This document shows positions 1 to 6,358 of a stretch of DNA of 8,248 nt, one piece after another; position 1 is the stretch's first letter; each line of letters begins with the position of its first letter. Source of the DNA: an uncultured Cytophagaceae bacterium. GTDB taxonomy: Bacteria; Bacteroidota; Bacteroidia; Cytophagales; Spirosomataceae. The stretch covers positions 1 to 8,248 of the forward strand of contig CAJCBY010000380.1 of NCBI GenBank assembly GCA_903960725.1, given 5' to 3'. The notes beneath the pieces are model-generated. The model saw only the letters and a list, made by a program, of their open reading frames with translations. It did no database searches and was not told the DNA's origin. The position numbers were made by a program, and so were the translations under genes.

Positions 1-1
1 G

Positions 2-895
2 GTGGTTTTGACTTGGGGATCCGTCCCTGTTTTAGCGGCTGACGCACAACCGCACTGGGATTTGATCAAGAAATACGACATCATCGATTTCGATTTAGGT
101 AATAAAATAACCGGTGCTGGATTCCCAGTTTATAAGGGGAAAGGCGCGCGTTTACAACGGGCACTAATTAATTTCTTCTTAGATGAAGCGATCAAGGCGG
201 GTTATTATGAGATACAACCTCCTATCTTGATTAATGAAGAATCGGGTTTTGGGACAGGACAGTTGCCGGATAAAGAAGGCCAAATGTATGTCACAAAAGA
301 GGAAGGTTTATTCTTAATCCCTACCGCTGAGGTGCCTATCACGAACTTATACCGTGATGTGATTGTGAACGAGAAAGAACTACCAATCAAGAACGTGGGC
401 CACACGCCTTGTTTCCGTCGCGAAGCAGGATCTTGGGGCGCACACGTACGTGGCTTGAACCGCTTACATCAATTCGACAAGATAGAAATCGTTCAAATCC
501 ACAAACCAGAAAATTCCTATGCAGCACTAGAGGAAATGTCTTTGCACGTGCAAGGATTACTTCAAAAACTAGGCTTACACTACCGCGTCTTGCGTTTATG
601 CGGTGGAGATATGGGATTTGCGTCGGCGTTAACATATGATATGGAAGCTTGGTCAGGTGCCCAAAACCGTTGGTTAGAAGTTAGCTCCGTGAGTAATTTT
701 GAGACTTTTCAAGCGAACCGCTTGAAGTTGAGAACGAAAATCGATGGAAAATCGATCTTGTGCCATACGTTAAATGGATCGGCTTTGGCCTTACCACGCA
801 TCGTGGCATCTATTTTAGAAAACAACCAAGGTCCAGATGGAATCAAGATTCCAGAGGTTCTAGTTCCTTATACGGGCTTTACACACATCAACTAA
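2..895 (+). CDS. serS: Seryl-tRNA synthetase, C-terminal part (5' end outside window)
   Basis: Cytoplasmic class II aminoacyl-tRNA synthetase that charges tRNA-Ser (and tRNA-Sec where present) with serine. The 297 visible residues cover essentially the whole catalytic domain. A TAE serine-binding motif is at visible residues 108-110. Class II motif 2 begins FRREAGSWG at 138-146, followed by the RGLNRLHQFDK segment. LRLCGGDMGF is at 197-206, WLEVSSVSNFE at 224-234, and motif 3 (NGSALALPRI) at 258-267. Bacterial SerRS is usually about 420-430 residues, so roughly 125 N-terminal residues, the coiled-coil arm that grips the tRNA long arm, lie upstream of base 1. The GTG at base 2 is an in-frame valine codon, not the true start. 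All catalytic motifs look intact and I see no frameshift. The stop TAA (893-895) overlaps the stop of the convergent response regulator. Identification is very secure. Confidence 0.97.
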   Translation: MVLTWGSVPVLAADAQPHWDLIKKYDIIDFDLGNKITGAGFPVYKGKGARLQRALINFFLDEAIKAGYYEIQPPILINEESGFGTGQLPDKEGQMYVTKEEGLFLIPTAEVPITNLYRDVIVNEKELPIKNVGHTPCFRREAGSWGAHVRGLNRLHQFDKIEIVQIHKPENSYAALEEMSLHVQGLLQKLGLHYRVLRLCGGDMGFASALTYDMEAWSGAQNRWLEVSSVSNFETFQANRLKLRTKIDGKSILCHTLNGSALALPRIVASILENNQGPDGIKIPEVLVPYTGFTHIN

Positions 896-900
896 AGCCC
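874..900. repeat. Perfect 8-bp inverted repeat spanning both stop codons (serS / response regulator)
   Basis: GGGCTTTA (874-881) and TAAAGCCC (893-900) are perfect complements separated by 11 nt. The left arm encodes part of the SerRS tail (Gly-Phe-Thr). The right arm, read on the minus strand, encodes the last Gly-Leu and the stop of the regulator. A hairpin would therefore form at the 3' end of both convergent transcripts. Neither side has a following T-run, so it is a weak candidate for an intrinsic terminator; it may instead protect 3' ends or be chance. The sequence match is certain, the function inferred. Confidence 0.5.
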
Positions 901-1593
901 TTCTACACTCAATCGGAAACCCTCGCCGTGCAGATTCAACAGCTGGACGCGAGGGTCTTCTTTTAGCATCTTGCGCAACTTGGTCATATACACGTCCATG
1001 CTTCTAGCATTGAAATACGTATCATCTCCCCAAATCAATTTCAAAGCATAACTGCGACTCACCGGTCGACCCAGATTCTCACACAGGAGCTTCATTAACT
1101 CATTCTCCTTAGGTGTAAACTTCAACTCCGTTTCACCGATACTTAAGCGCATTTTCCCAGGAATGTAGGTGTAATTTCCTAAGGATATTACCTCCGCTAA
1201 ACTAGGAACTGATTTGTCAGAATGGCTTCGGCGTAGAATAGCCTCCATTCGAGCGACCAACACTTCCATCGAGAAGGGTTTGGTTAAATAATCGTCTGCT
1301 CCTACTTTAAAACCTTGCAAGGTGTCTTCTTCCATCGACTTCGCTGTCAGAAAAATGATGGGTACTTGTTGGTGATTTGCTCTGATGTCTTTGGCCAAAG
1401 AAAAACCATCTTTCTTAGGCATCATCACATCTAAAAGGCATAAATCGAAGGCCCCTTTAACGAATAAATCAAGCGCTTCGTCCCCATTCTGGGCCCATGA
1501 AACGGCATATCCTTTCTTTTTCAAGAATTCGGTTAACAATAATCCCAAATTTGGATCATCCTCAGCAACTAAAATTTCAGGCGTTTTAGACAT
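892..1593 (-). CDS. OmpR/PhoB-family response regulator
   Basis: Cytoplasmic DNA-binding output protein of a two-component system, 233 residues, the normal size for the family. The receiver domain (about 5-118) has the acidic pocket E11-D12-D13, the phospho-acceptor D55 in CLLDVMMPKKDG, the switch T83 in FLTAK, and K105 in YLTKPF. The C-terminal winged helix (about 128-230) contains LKFTPKENELMKLL and ends with the wing motif HGEGFRL. I chose the ATG at 1593; an in-frame TTG at 1611 would add six residues (MKSICP) that do not belong to a receiver domain. The ATG overlaps the kinase stop by 8 nt (ATGTCTAA), pointing to translational coupling and a fixed kinase-regulator pair. The 3' end overlaps serS by 4 bp. 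It resembles Bacteroidota RprY-type regulators, but I cannot assign orthology by eye. The tandem repeat at 3323-3342 is a possible binding site. Confidence 0.95.
   Translation of the reverse strand: MSKTPEILVAEDDPNLGLLLTEFLKKKGYAVSWAQNGDEALDLFVKGAFDLCLLDVMMPKKDGFSLAKDIRANHQQVPIIFLTAKSMEEDTLQGFKVGADDYLTKPFSMEVLVARMEAILRRSHSDKSVPSLAEVISLGNYTYIPGKMRLSIGETELKFTPKENELMKLLCENLGRPVSRSYALKLIWGDDTYFNARSMDVYMTKLRKMLKEDPRVQLLNLHGEGFRLSVEGL
919..965 (+). terminator. serS: Candidate serS terminator inside the antisense of the regulator gene
   Basis: ACCCTCGC (919-926) pairs perfectly with GCGAGGGT (949-956) across a 22-nt loop. The right arm runs into a T-rich stretch, TCTTCTTTTA (956-965). That is the layout of a rho-independent terminator for rightward serS transcription, 24 bp after its stop. 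The loop is long and the T-run is interrupted by C, so strength is uncertain. On the minus strand the same bases encode the DPRV and GEGFR segments of the response regulator's DNA-binding domain, so the match may partly reflect codon choice. Confidence 0.4.
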
Positions 1594-3271
1594 AGGGCAA
1601 ATAGATTTCAAATGAACTTCCTTCTCCTAATTTACTTTTAACGTGTACTTTCCCACCGTGTGCCTCCACAATTTTCTTCACGTAACTAAGGCCTAAACCA
1701 AAGCCTTTCACATTGTGCACATTACCCGTAGGCACCCGGTAAAATGCATCAAAAATAGCAGACAATGCTTCTTTAGGCATGCCCATTCCTTGGTCTTTCA
1801 CGGTGATCAAAATGCCTTGATCCTGCGGTCGGGCATCTATTTCAACCTTCGGATTGGAAGGACTATACTTCACTGCATTATCGATTAAATTATTCAAGAC
1901 ATTGGATATATGAACCTCATCCAGCGATATAGCCGAGGGTAAATTATCCAAACGTAACGCTAAGGTCCCATTCACCGAATCAATTAATGGACCATTAATT
2001 TCCGCAACTTGCTGAATCAATACGCTCATATCTACAGATTTGCGCTTGAGAGTGATCTCTTCACGCTCCATTTGGGCGGTTTGCAAAACGCGTTCCACTT
2101 GTTGACCTAAACGCGTATTTTCATCTTTTATAATTCCTAAATAGCGCAACATCGACTCGTTTTTACCGGGCTTTAATTCCTCTTGTAATAATTGCGTCGC
2201 TAATGAGATCGAAGTTATGGGCGTCTTAAACTCGTGCGTCATGTTATTGATGAAATCATTCTTCACTGTGGCTAGTTTCTTTTGCCGCAAAATGGTTAAA
2301 ACCGCGAAATAGAAACAGCCAATCATGACCAATAATAACAAGCCTGAACCCGCTAAACTAAGGCCCATTGTTTGCCAAATAAAGGCAGCACTATCTGGAA
2401 AATAGATTTTCAAGACATTTTTAGATGGATGCAAATCATTCGGAAATAAGTCAGCTTCAAATACTTTCTTTTGATCCTTAATTTCAGGGGATGAAGTGTA
2501 AATCCATGATTTAGGCGAATTTTGAATACCAAAGGAATAGTCTAACGCCACCCCTTTATCATGCAATTCTTTTTGAATCAAACTATCTAAGTAAGCCGGC
2601 TGAAGACGCTGCAGAATCGGCCTTTCCTTGAATAAGAAGTCAGAAAAAACTTCTTTCGCCAGCTGCGTTTTCTTCAGTACCTTTTCCAAATCCGCGCGCT
2701 CAGATTTTTCTTTCTCGAGCTTTTTCAAAGACTGCGAATTTTTATCCTCTTGGCTTTGATTTTGACGGTCAGGTCGACGCCTCATTTTTAGCAGCGCTTT
2801 CATTTGCTCCCGCTTAAACATCCGATTCATAGCCGCCTGCGCCTTTAAGCGTTGACGAGTTTCTTCCGGATCTTCATCCACCGTATATTCTTCCGTTACC
2901 TCTGCTAATTGTCCATTAGGTAACATAAATGATTTCTGTACAAATACGACTTGTTGCTGAGGAGGTAACAGAATAGGATGCTCTTCAGGCGATGCATTTT
3001 CTGTTGTTGTGAGTGGTCTAGCCTTCTTTTTAGGCTTCACAGGAGGATGTGCAGCGATGGCATCTAACCTTTTTTGACGTTCAGCTATGACTAAAATCTC
3101 CTGTTTTTCTAGTTTTCTAACCACCTGCTCAAGGCTATTGCGCACATCTATGGCAAAATTCTCTCGCTTTGTTTCTAACATAAAACGCAACCAATAGGCT
3201 TGAAACCCAATTAATCCTAAGAGGGCAAAAGACATCAAGGCAATCAATAAGCGTATTTTACGTTTCGACAT
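1586..3271 (-). CDS. Membrane sensor histidine kinase, partner of the adjacent regulator
   Basis: Inner-membrane sensor kinase of 561 residues. It has TM1 at about 6-27, a large extracytoplasmic region of about 28-297, and TM2 at about 298-328. The H-box follows TM2 closely, with phospho-accepting H346 in NNMTHEFKTP. The ATPase domain has an N-box (NNLIDNAVKYS, N465), G1 (DQGMG, 493-497), an F-box (FDAF, 507-510) and G2 (GFGLGL, 523-528). All catalytic boxes look intact. There is no HAMP or PAS domain between TM2 and the H-box, as in many Bacteroidota kinases. The sensor region matches no domain I recognise. It has a Pro/Lys-rich stretch (about 76-87), a Met- and basic-rich stretch (about 148-166), and a charged, Gln/Lys/Glu-rich, probably coiled-coil stretch (about 170-205). 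The ATG at 3271 is preferred over the TTG at 3292, because that TTG lies inside the likely -7 promoter element. First gene of the operon; the ligand is unknown. Confidence 0.95.
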   Translation of the reverse strand: MSKRKIRLLIALMSFALLGLIGFQAYWLRFMLETKRENFAIDVRNSLEQVVRKLEKQEILVIAERQKRLDAIAAHPPVKPKKKARPLTTTENASPEEHPILLPPQQQVVFVQKSFMLPNGQLAEVTEEYTVDEDPEETRQRLKAQAAMNRMFKREQMKALLKMRRRPDRQNQSQEDKNSQSLKKLEKEKSERADLEKVLKKTQLAKEVFSDFLFKERPILQRLQPAYLDSLIQKELHDKGVALDYSFGIQNSPKSWIYTSSPEIKDQKKVFEADLFPNDLHPSKNVLKIYFPDSAAFIWQTMGLSLAGSGLLLLVMIGCFYFAVLTILRQKKLATVKNDFINNMTHEFKTPITSISLATQLLQEELKPGKNESMLRYLGIIKDENTRLGQQVERVLQTAQMEREEITLKRKSVDMSVLIQQVAEINGPLIDSVNGTLALRLDNLPSAISLDEVHISNVLNNLIDNAVKYSPSNPKVEIDARPQDQGILITVKDQGMGMPKEALSAIFDAFYRVPTGNVHNVKGFGLGLSYVKKIVEAHGGKVHVKSKLGEGSSFEIYLPYV

Positions 3272-3289
3272 GGGGTCAATAATTGAATG

Positions 3290-3297
3290 CAAATGTA
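3290..3297 (-). promoter_or_regulatory. -7 promoter element for the kinase-regulator operon
   Basis: Read on the minus strand this is TACATTTG, an exact match to the Bacteroidota housekeeping -7 consensus TAnnTTTG. It ends 18 nt before the kinase ATG, implying a very short leader. I see no good TTTG -33 element at the usual distance; the nearest is TGTG at 3321-3324, inside or next to the tandem repeat. Confidence 0.55.
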
Positions 3298-3322
3298 AGA
3301 GATAAATAGCAGCCGCTCATCA

Positions 3323-3342
3323 CATTAACACTCTTTAACATT
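3323..3342 (+). promoter_or_regulatory. Tandem 10-bp direct repeat, candidate response-regulator operator
   Basis: Two abutting 10-mers, CATTAACACT (3323-3332) and CTTTAACATT (3333-3342), agree at 8 of 10 positions and share the core TTAACA exactly one helical turn apart. OmpR/PhoB-family regulators typically bind such direct repeats as head-to-tail dimers. The repeat lies between the kinase and exported-protein promoters, ending 20 nt before the rightward -7 element and covering the region just upstream of and touching the -33 position. Binding by the neighbouring regulator is an inference. Confidence 0.5.
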
Positions 3343-3362
3343 TTCAATACAATGGCTTTTCG

Positions 3363-3370
3363 TAAGTTTG
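3363..3370 (+). promoter_or_regulatory. -7 promoter element for the exported-protein gene
   Basis: TAAGTTTG matches TAnnTTTG exactly and ends 23 nt before the chosen ATG at 3394. The -33 region (about 3341-3345, TTTTC) is only a partial match, which fits a promoter needing an activator. The position of this element also argues against translation from the ATG at 3352, which would be upstream of the likely transcription start. Confidence 0.55.
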
Positions 3371-3393
3371 CACCGGATCAAAAAACAAAATTT

Positions 3394-4185
3394 ATGAAAA
3401 TCCTATTTGTTACTGCTTTAGCCGCTTGCATTTCAACAGCCGCTTTTGCGCAAGAAAAAAAAGAAGCAACTGTAAAAATTGTCATCAATGAAAACGGGAA
3501 AGAGCGGGTGATTGAGAAAAAATTTAGTGATCTAGATCAAGCAGATGCTGAAGCTAAAAAATTAAGCGACTCCTTAGAAATTACTGTAAATACCTCAGGT
3601 GGCAAGAGAAAAATCATTCGAATGGATGTAAATAAATCTCATTCAACAATTTCAGGCCAACCTGGTAATGTCATCATTGAAAGAGTCGAGGGAGACAAAG
3701 AAGGGGGACCCAATAAACGTATGATTATTCGCCGTGGCGGACCTATGATGGGTGGACCAGCAGCTCCTGGTGCTCACGGAAATGAACCTAAAGTAATGAT
3801 CTTCCGAGGAGAAGATGGTCCGGAAGGAATGCCTGGTGAATTTTCGTTTGAAATGGATGGCCCAATGGGTGGTCCAGGAATGAAGTTGAAAGGCTTAAAG
3901 AAAATGATGAAGGAAAATGGATCGAAAACCATCCAAGGTCTTTCAGGGAAGCAAAATCAACCATTTAATGGCAAATTAAATGTTCGCTTTAAGGCTCCTC
4001 AAAAAGGAAATGTAACGATTGCTGTTTCTGATGTAAACGGAAAAGAAATCGCTACAGAAACAGTAAAAGATTTCCAAGGCGATTACTTGGGTCAAATTGA
4101 CTTGAAGAAAGCAAGTGCAGGAATATATTTCTTACGCGTGACGCAAGGAAATGATGGCGCTGTTAGAAGAGTAGAAGTAAAATAA
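3394..4185 (+). CDS. Exported Gly/Met-rich protein with a T9SS type A-like C-terminal sorting tail
   Basis: A 263-residue protein of unknown function. A Sec signal peptide occupies 1-19, with cleavage likely after AAFA and the mature chain beginning QEKK. Residues 25-90 are charged, with short predicted strands. Residues about 91-173 are rich in Gly, Met, Pro and Asp/Glu, with runs such as GGPMMGGP and DGPMGGPGM and a suggestion of two diverged copies. Residues about 200-263 resemble the T9SS type A sorting domain, with NVTIAVSDVNGKEI, then GIYFLRV near the end and a basic finish (RRVEVK). Such tails direct cargo across the outer membrane to the surface or medium. The mature chain has no cysteine. 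The ATG at 3394 is chosen because it begins the signal peptide; the ATG at 3352 would put 14 charged residues in front of it. Divergent from the kinase-regulator operon, so possibly its target. A LAAC sequence at 9-12 makes a lipoprotein reading possible but less likely. Confidence 0.85.
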   Translation: MKILFVTALAACISTAAFAQEKKEATVKIVINENGKERVIEKKFSDLDQADAEAKKLSDSLEITVNTSGGKRKIIRMDVNKSHSTISGQPGNVIIERVEGDKEGGPNKRMIIRRGGPMMGGPAAPGAHGNEPKVMIFRGEDGPEGMPGEFSFEMDGPMGGPGMKLKGLKKMMKENGSKTIQGLSGKQNQPFNGKLNVRFKAPQKGNVTIAVSDVNGKEIATETVKDFQGDYLGQIDLKKASAGIYFLRVTQGNDGAVRRVEVK

Positions 4186-4206
4186 TCCGCTTAAGGTTTG
4201 AGAATG

Positions 4207-4240
4207 AAAAAGCCTGGAGATTTATTTCCAGGCTTTTTTT
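4207..4240. terminator. Bidirectional intrinsic terminator
   Basis: AAAAAGCCTGG (4207-4217) pairs with CCAGGCTTTTT (4228-4238) across a 10-nt loop, followed by two more T residues to 4240. The 11-bp stem includes the A/T tracts, so each strand ends in a U-run (seven rightward, five leftward). It lies alone in the 61-bp gap between two convergent genes and can end both the exported-protein and the peptidase transcripts. Confidence 0.9.
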
Positions 4241-4246
4241 ATTCAT

Positions 4247-6349
4247 TTATTTCCCCATGTTATAGAGAACAAAGGCATAAGAATCAGCCGTCAGTTCAAT
4301 CAACTTCGCGGTGTTCGATGAACCGTGACCACTGTTCGTATCGATCCGAATGATCATCGGTTTAGCAGCTGTATTCTTCTCTTGAAGTGTGGCTGCATAT
4401 TTGAAAGAGTGAGCAGGAACCACGCGATCATCGTGATCTGAAGTGAAGACCATCGTAGCAGGATAGTTCACAGCTTTAATGTTGTGTAGTGGAGAGAAAG
4501 AATACAATGCTTTGAATTCATCTGCATTATCGCTGCTGCCATAATCCGCAACCCAGTTCCAACCGATGGTGAATTTTTGGAAACGTAACATATCCATCAC
4601 TCCCACACCCGGCAAAGCCGCCGCGAACAAATCTGGACGCTGGTTAATCGCCGCACCCACTAATAAGCCTCCATTTGAACGACCTGAAGCGGCTAGATAG
4701 GCAGGCGATGTGTATTTTTCGCGAATCAAAAATTCTGCACCCGCAATAAAATCATCAAATACGTTCTGCTTTTTCAATTTCATACCTGCTTCGTGCCATT
4801 TCTCGCCATACTCACTACCACCGCGTAAATTCGCCACCACATAGACACCCCCTTTTTCTAACCAAGGGATTAAGCTGGCAGAAAAGGATGGAGTAGAACT
4901 GATATTGAATCCACCATAACCATACAGTATAGTCGGATTTTTACCATTCAGCTGAATGCCCTTTTTGCTGACAATGAACATGGGAACTTGGGTGCCGTCT
5001 TTGGACGGATAGAACTTCTGAACGACCGTATAATCCGATGGATCGAAGGCTAGGTTGGGCTTTTGGAATACGGTTGAAGTATTCGTCGCTAAATCATAGC
5101 GGTAAATTGTAGGTGGAAAATTGAATGAAGAATAGGTATAGAAGGTGAATTTATCCTCTTTTTCTCCACCAAAACCACCAGCATTACCTAAGCCTGGCAA
5201 ACTGACCGAACCCAATTCTTTTCCGTTGTAATCGTAGCTAATTACACGAGACGTCACATCTTTTAAATAGTTCAGGAACAAACGTTTGCCCACCGTATTT
5301 ACTCCCTGTAATGGCTCCGGCTTTTCAGCAACAATGGTTTTCCAATTTGTTTTTTCTGGACGCAATGGATCCACGCGGACAATTTTTTTGTTAGGCGCCC
5401 CCTCATTCGTTTCTAAAATCAATACATCACCATCGTTATCTATTACGCTAAACTCAAATTTACCTGGTTCCGCCACTACCGGCTTAAACGCTGTTTCCTT
5501 TTTAGCAGCATCCAATACCCAAAGTGCATTGCCGTCTAAGCCTTTACCGCGATCCGAAATCGTCAAGAACGCAAAGCGCTCATCATCCGAGGTGCTCACT
5601 GTGTGGAAGCGTTGTGGGTTTTTAGGATCCTCATAGATCAATTTATCCTGTGATTGTGGGGTTCCTACCGTATGAAACCACACTTGGTGGTTCTCGTTTT
5701 TCGTGCTCAACTCTTTTCCCTTTCCTGGGTCTGGATAGCGCGAATAATAGAATCCATTGCCTTTCCATGCCACACCGCTTACTTTTACCCAGCTCAATTC
5801 ATCTGCTAGGTTTTTACCCGTTTCCATATCCCGCACATAGTACGTTTGCCAGTCACTCCCGCTCAAACTTAAACCTACGCAGGCATATTTACCTGTTTTA
5901 TTTAAGGAGAATACCGTTAGTCGAGTTGTACCCTCTTTCGATAGAGTGTTCGGATCGATGACCTGTTCTGGTTTTCCGTTTAAGCCTTTTTGGCGATAAA
6001 GTACGGATTGATTCTGCAAACCAGAATTTTTGTAGAAATAATACCATTCTCCTTTGCGGAAAGGGGCAGAAATCTTTTCGTAATTACTTAGCGCTTCGAT
6101 TCGCTTTTTGAACTCGTCGCGCAACGGAATTTGGTTTAAATAGCCAAAACTGACCTCGTTTTGCGCCTTCACCCAAGCCTTCGTTTCTTCGCTATTATCG
6201 TCTTCTAACCAGCGGTATGGGTCTGCCACTTGCGTTCCGTGGTAGTTATCGACGTGATCGATTTTCTTCGTTTGTGGGTATTTCATTTGGGCCAAAGCAC
6301 TAGCAGAAACGAACATCATTCCTGCGATTACTATTTTTCTTGTTAACAT
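4247..6349 (-). CDS. Secreted prolyl oligopeptidase, family S9A
   Basis: Serine peptidase of 700 residues that cleaves short peptides after proline. A signal peptide at 1-20 (ending SASALA, mature start QMKYP) places it in the periplasm or outside, unlike the cytosolic animal enzyme. Residues 21-70 carry the family opening with DPYRWLED (43-50). Residues about 75-440 would form the beta-propeller that screens substrates by size. The alpha/beta-hydrolase domain follows. It has the oxyanion-side segment GYGGF (477-481), RGGSEYGEKWH (509-519), the nucleophile S558 in GRSNGG, catalytic D640 in SDHDDRVVP with substrate-binding R642 beside it, and H675 in SGHGSS. The triad is complete and the length is normal. 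The nucleophile motif has Arg where the animal enzyme has Gly (GGSNGG), a common bacterial variant. The ATG at 6349 is 9 bp after the ruvB stop, so it is probably co-transcribed with ruvB, with no obvious functional link. The terminator at 4207-4240 ends the transcript. Confidence 0.96.
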   Translation of the reverse strand: MLTRKIVIAGMMFVSASALAQMKYPQTKKIDHVDNYHGTQVADPYRWLEDDNSEETKAWVKAQNEVSFGYLNQIPLRDEFKKRIEALSNYEKISAPFRKGEWYYFYKNSGLQNQSVLYRQKGLNGKPEQVIDPNTLSKEGTTRLTVFSLNKTGKYACVGLSLSGSDWQTYYVRDMETGKNLADELSWVKVSGVAWKGNGFYYSRYPDPGKGKELSTKNENHQVWFHTVGTPQSQDKLIYEDPKNPQRFHTVSTSDDERFAFLTISDRGKGLDGNALWVLDAAKKETAFKPVVAEPGKFEFSVIDNDGDVLILETNEGAPNKKIVRVDPLRPEKTNWKTIVAEKPEPLQGVNTVGKRLFLNYLKDVTSRVISYDYNGKELGSVSLPGLGNAGGFGGEKEDKFTFYTYSSFNFPPTIYRYDLATNTSTVFQKPNLAFDPSDYTVVQKFYPSKDGTQVPMFIVSKKGIQLNGKNPTILYGYGGFNISSTPSFSASLIPWLEKGGVYVVANLRGGSEYGEKWHEAGMKLKKQNVFDDFIAGAEFLIREKYTSPAYLAASGRSNGGLLVGAAINQRPDLFAAALPGVGVMDMLRFQKFTIGWNWVADYGSSDNADEFKALYSFSPLHNIKAVNYPATMVFTSDHDDRVVPAHSFKYAATLQEKNTAAKPMIIRIDTNSGHGSSNTAKLIELTADSYAFVLYNMGK

Positions 6350-6358
6350 AGCTAAAAA

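Noticed and set aside
409..639. Short open frames on both strands inside serS
   Set aside because: They overlap strongly conserved SerRS motifs; compositional shadows only.
1594..1611. Longer regulator starting at a TTG (1611), giving an N-terminal MKSICP
   Set aside because: The extra residues do not belong to a receiver domain. The ATG at 1593 gives the normal family start and a coupling overlap with the kinase stop.
3272..3292. Longer kinase starting at a TTG (3292)
   Set aside because: That codon lies within the likely -7 promoter element, and the ATG at 3271 starts right before the first membrane helix.
3352..3393. Longer exported protein starting at the ATG at 3352
   Set aside because: It would put a charged 14-residue stretch before a textbook signal peptide and would start upstream of the predicted transcription start.
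3418..3429. Lipobox LAAC in the exported protein's signal peptide
   Set aside because: The hydrophobic segment continues past the Cys to a good signal peptidase I site (AFA before QEKK), so it is more likely a soluble or T9SS-exported protein. The lipoprotein reading is not fully excluded.
5286..5961. Open frames of 116 and 103 codons antisense to the peptidase gene
   Set aside because: They are shadows of a well-supported gene, with no recognisable domain and no promoter or start context.
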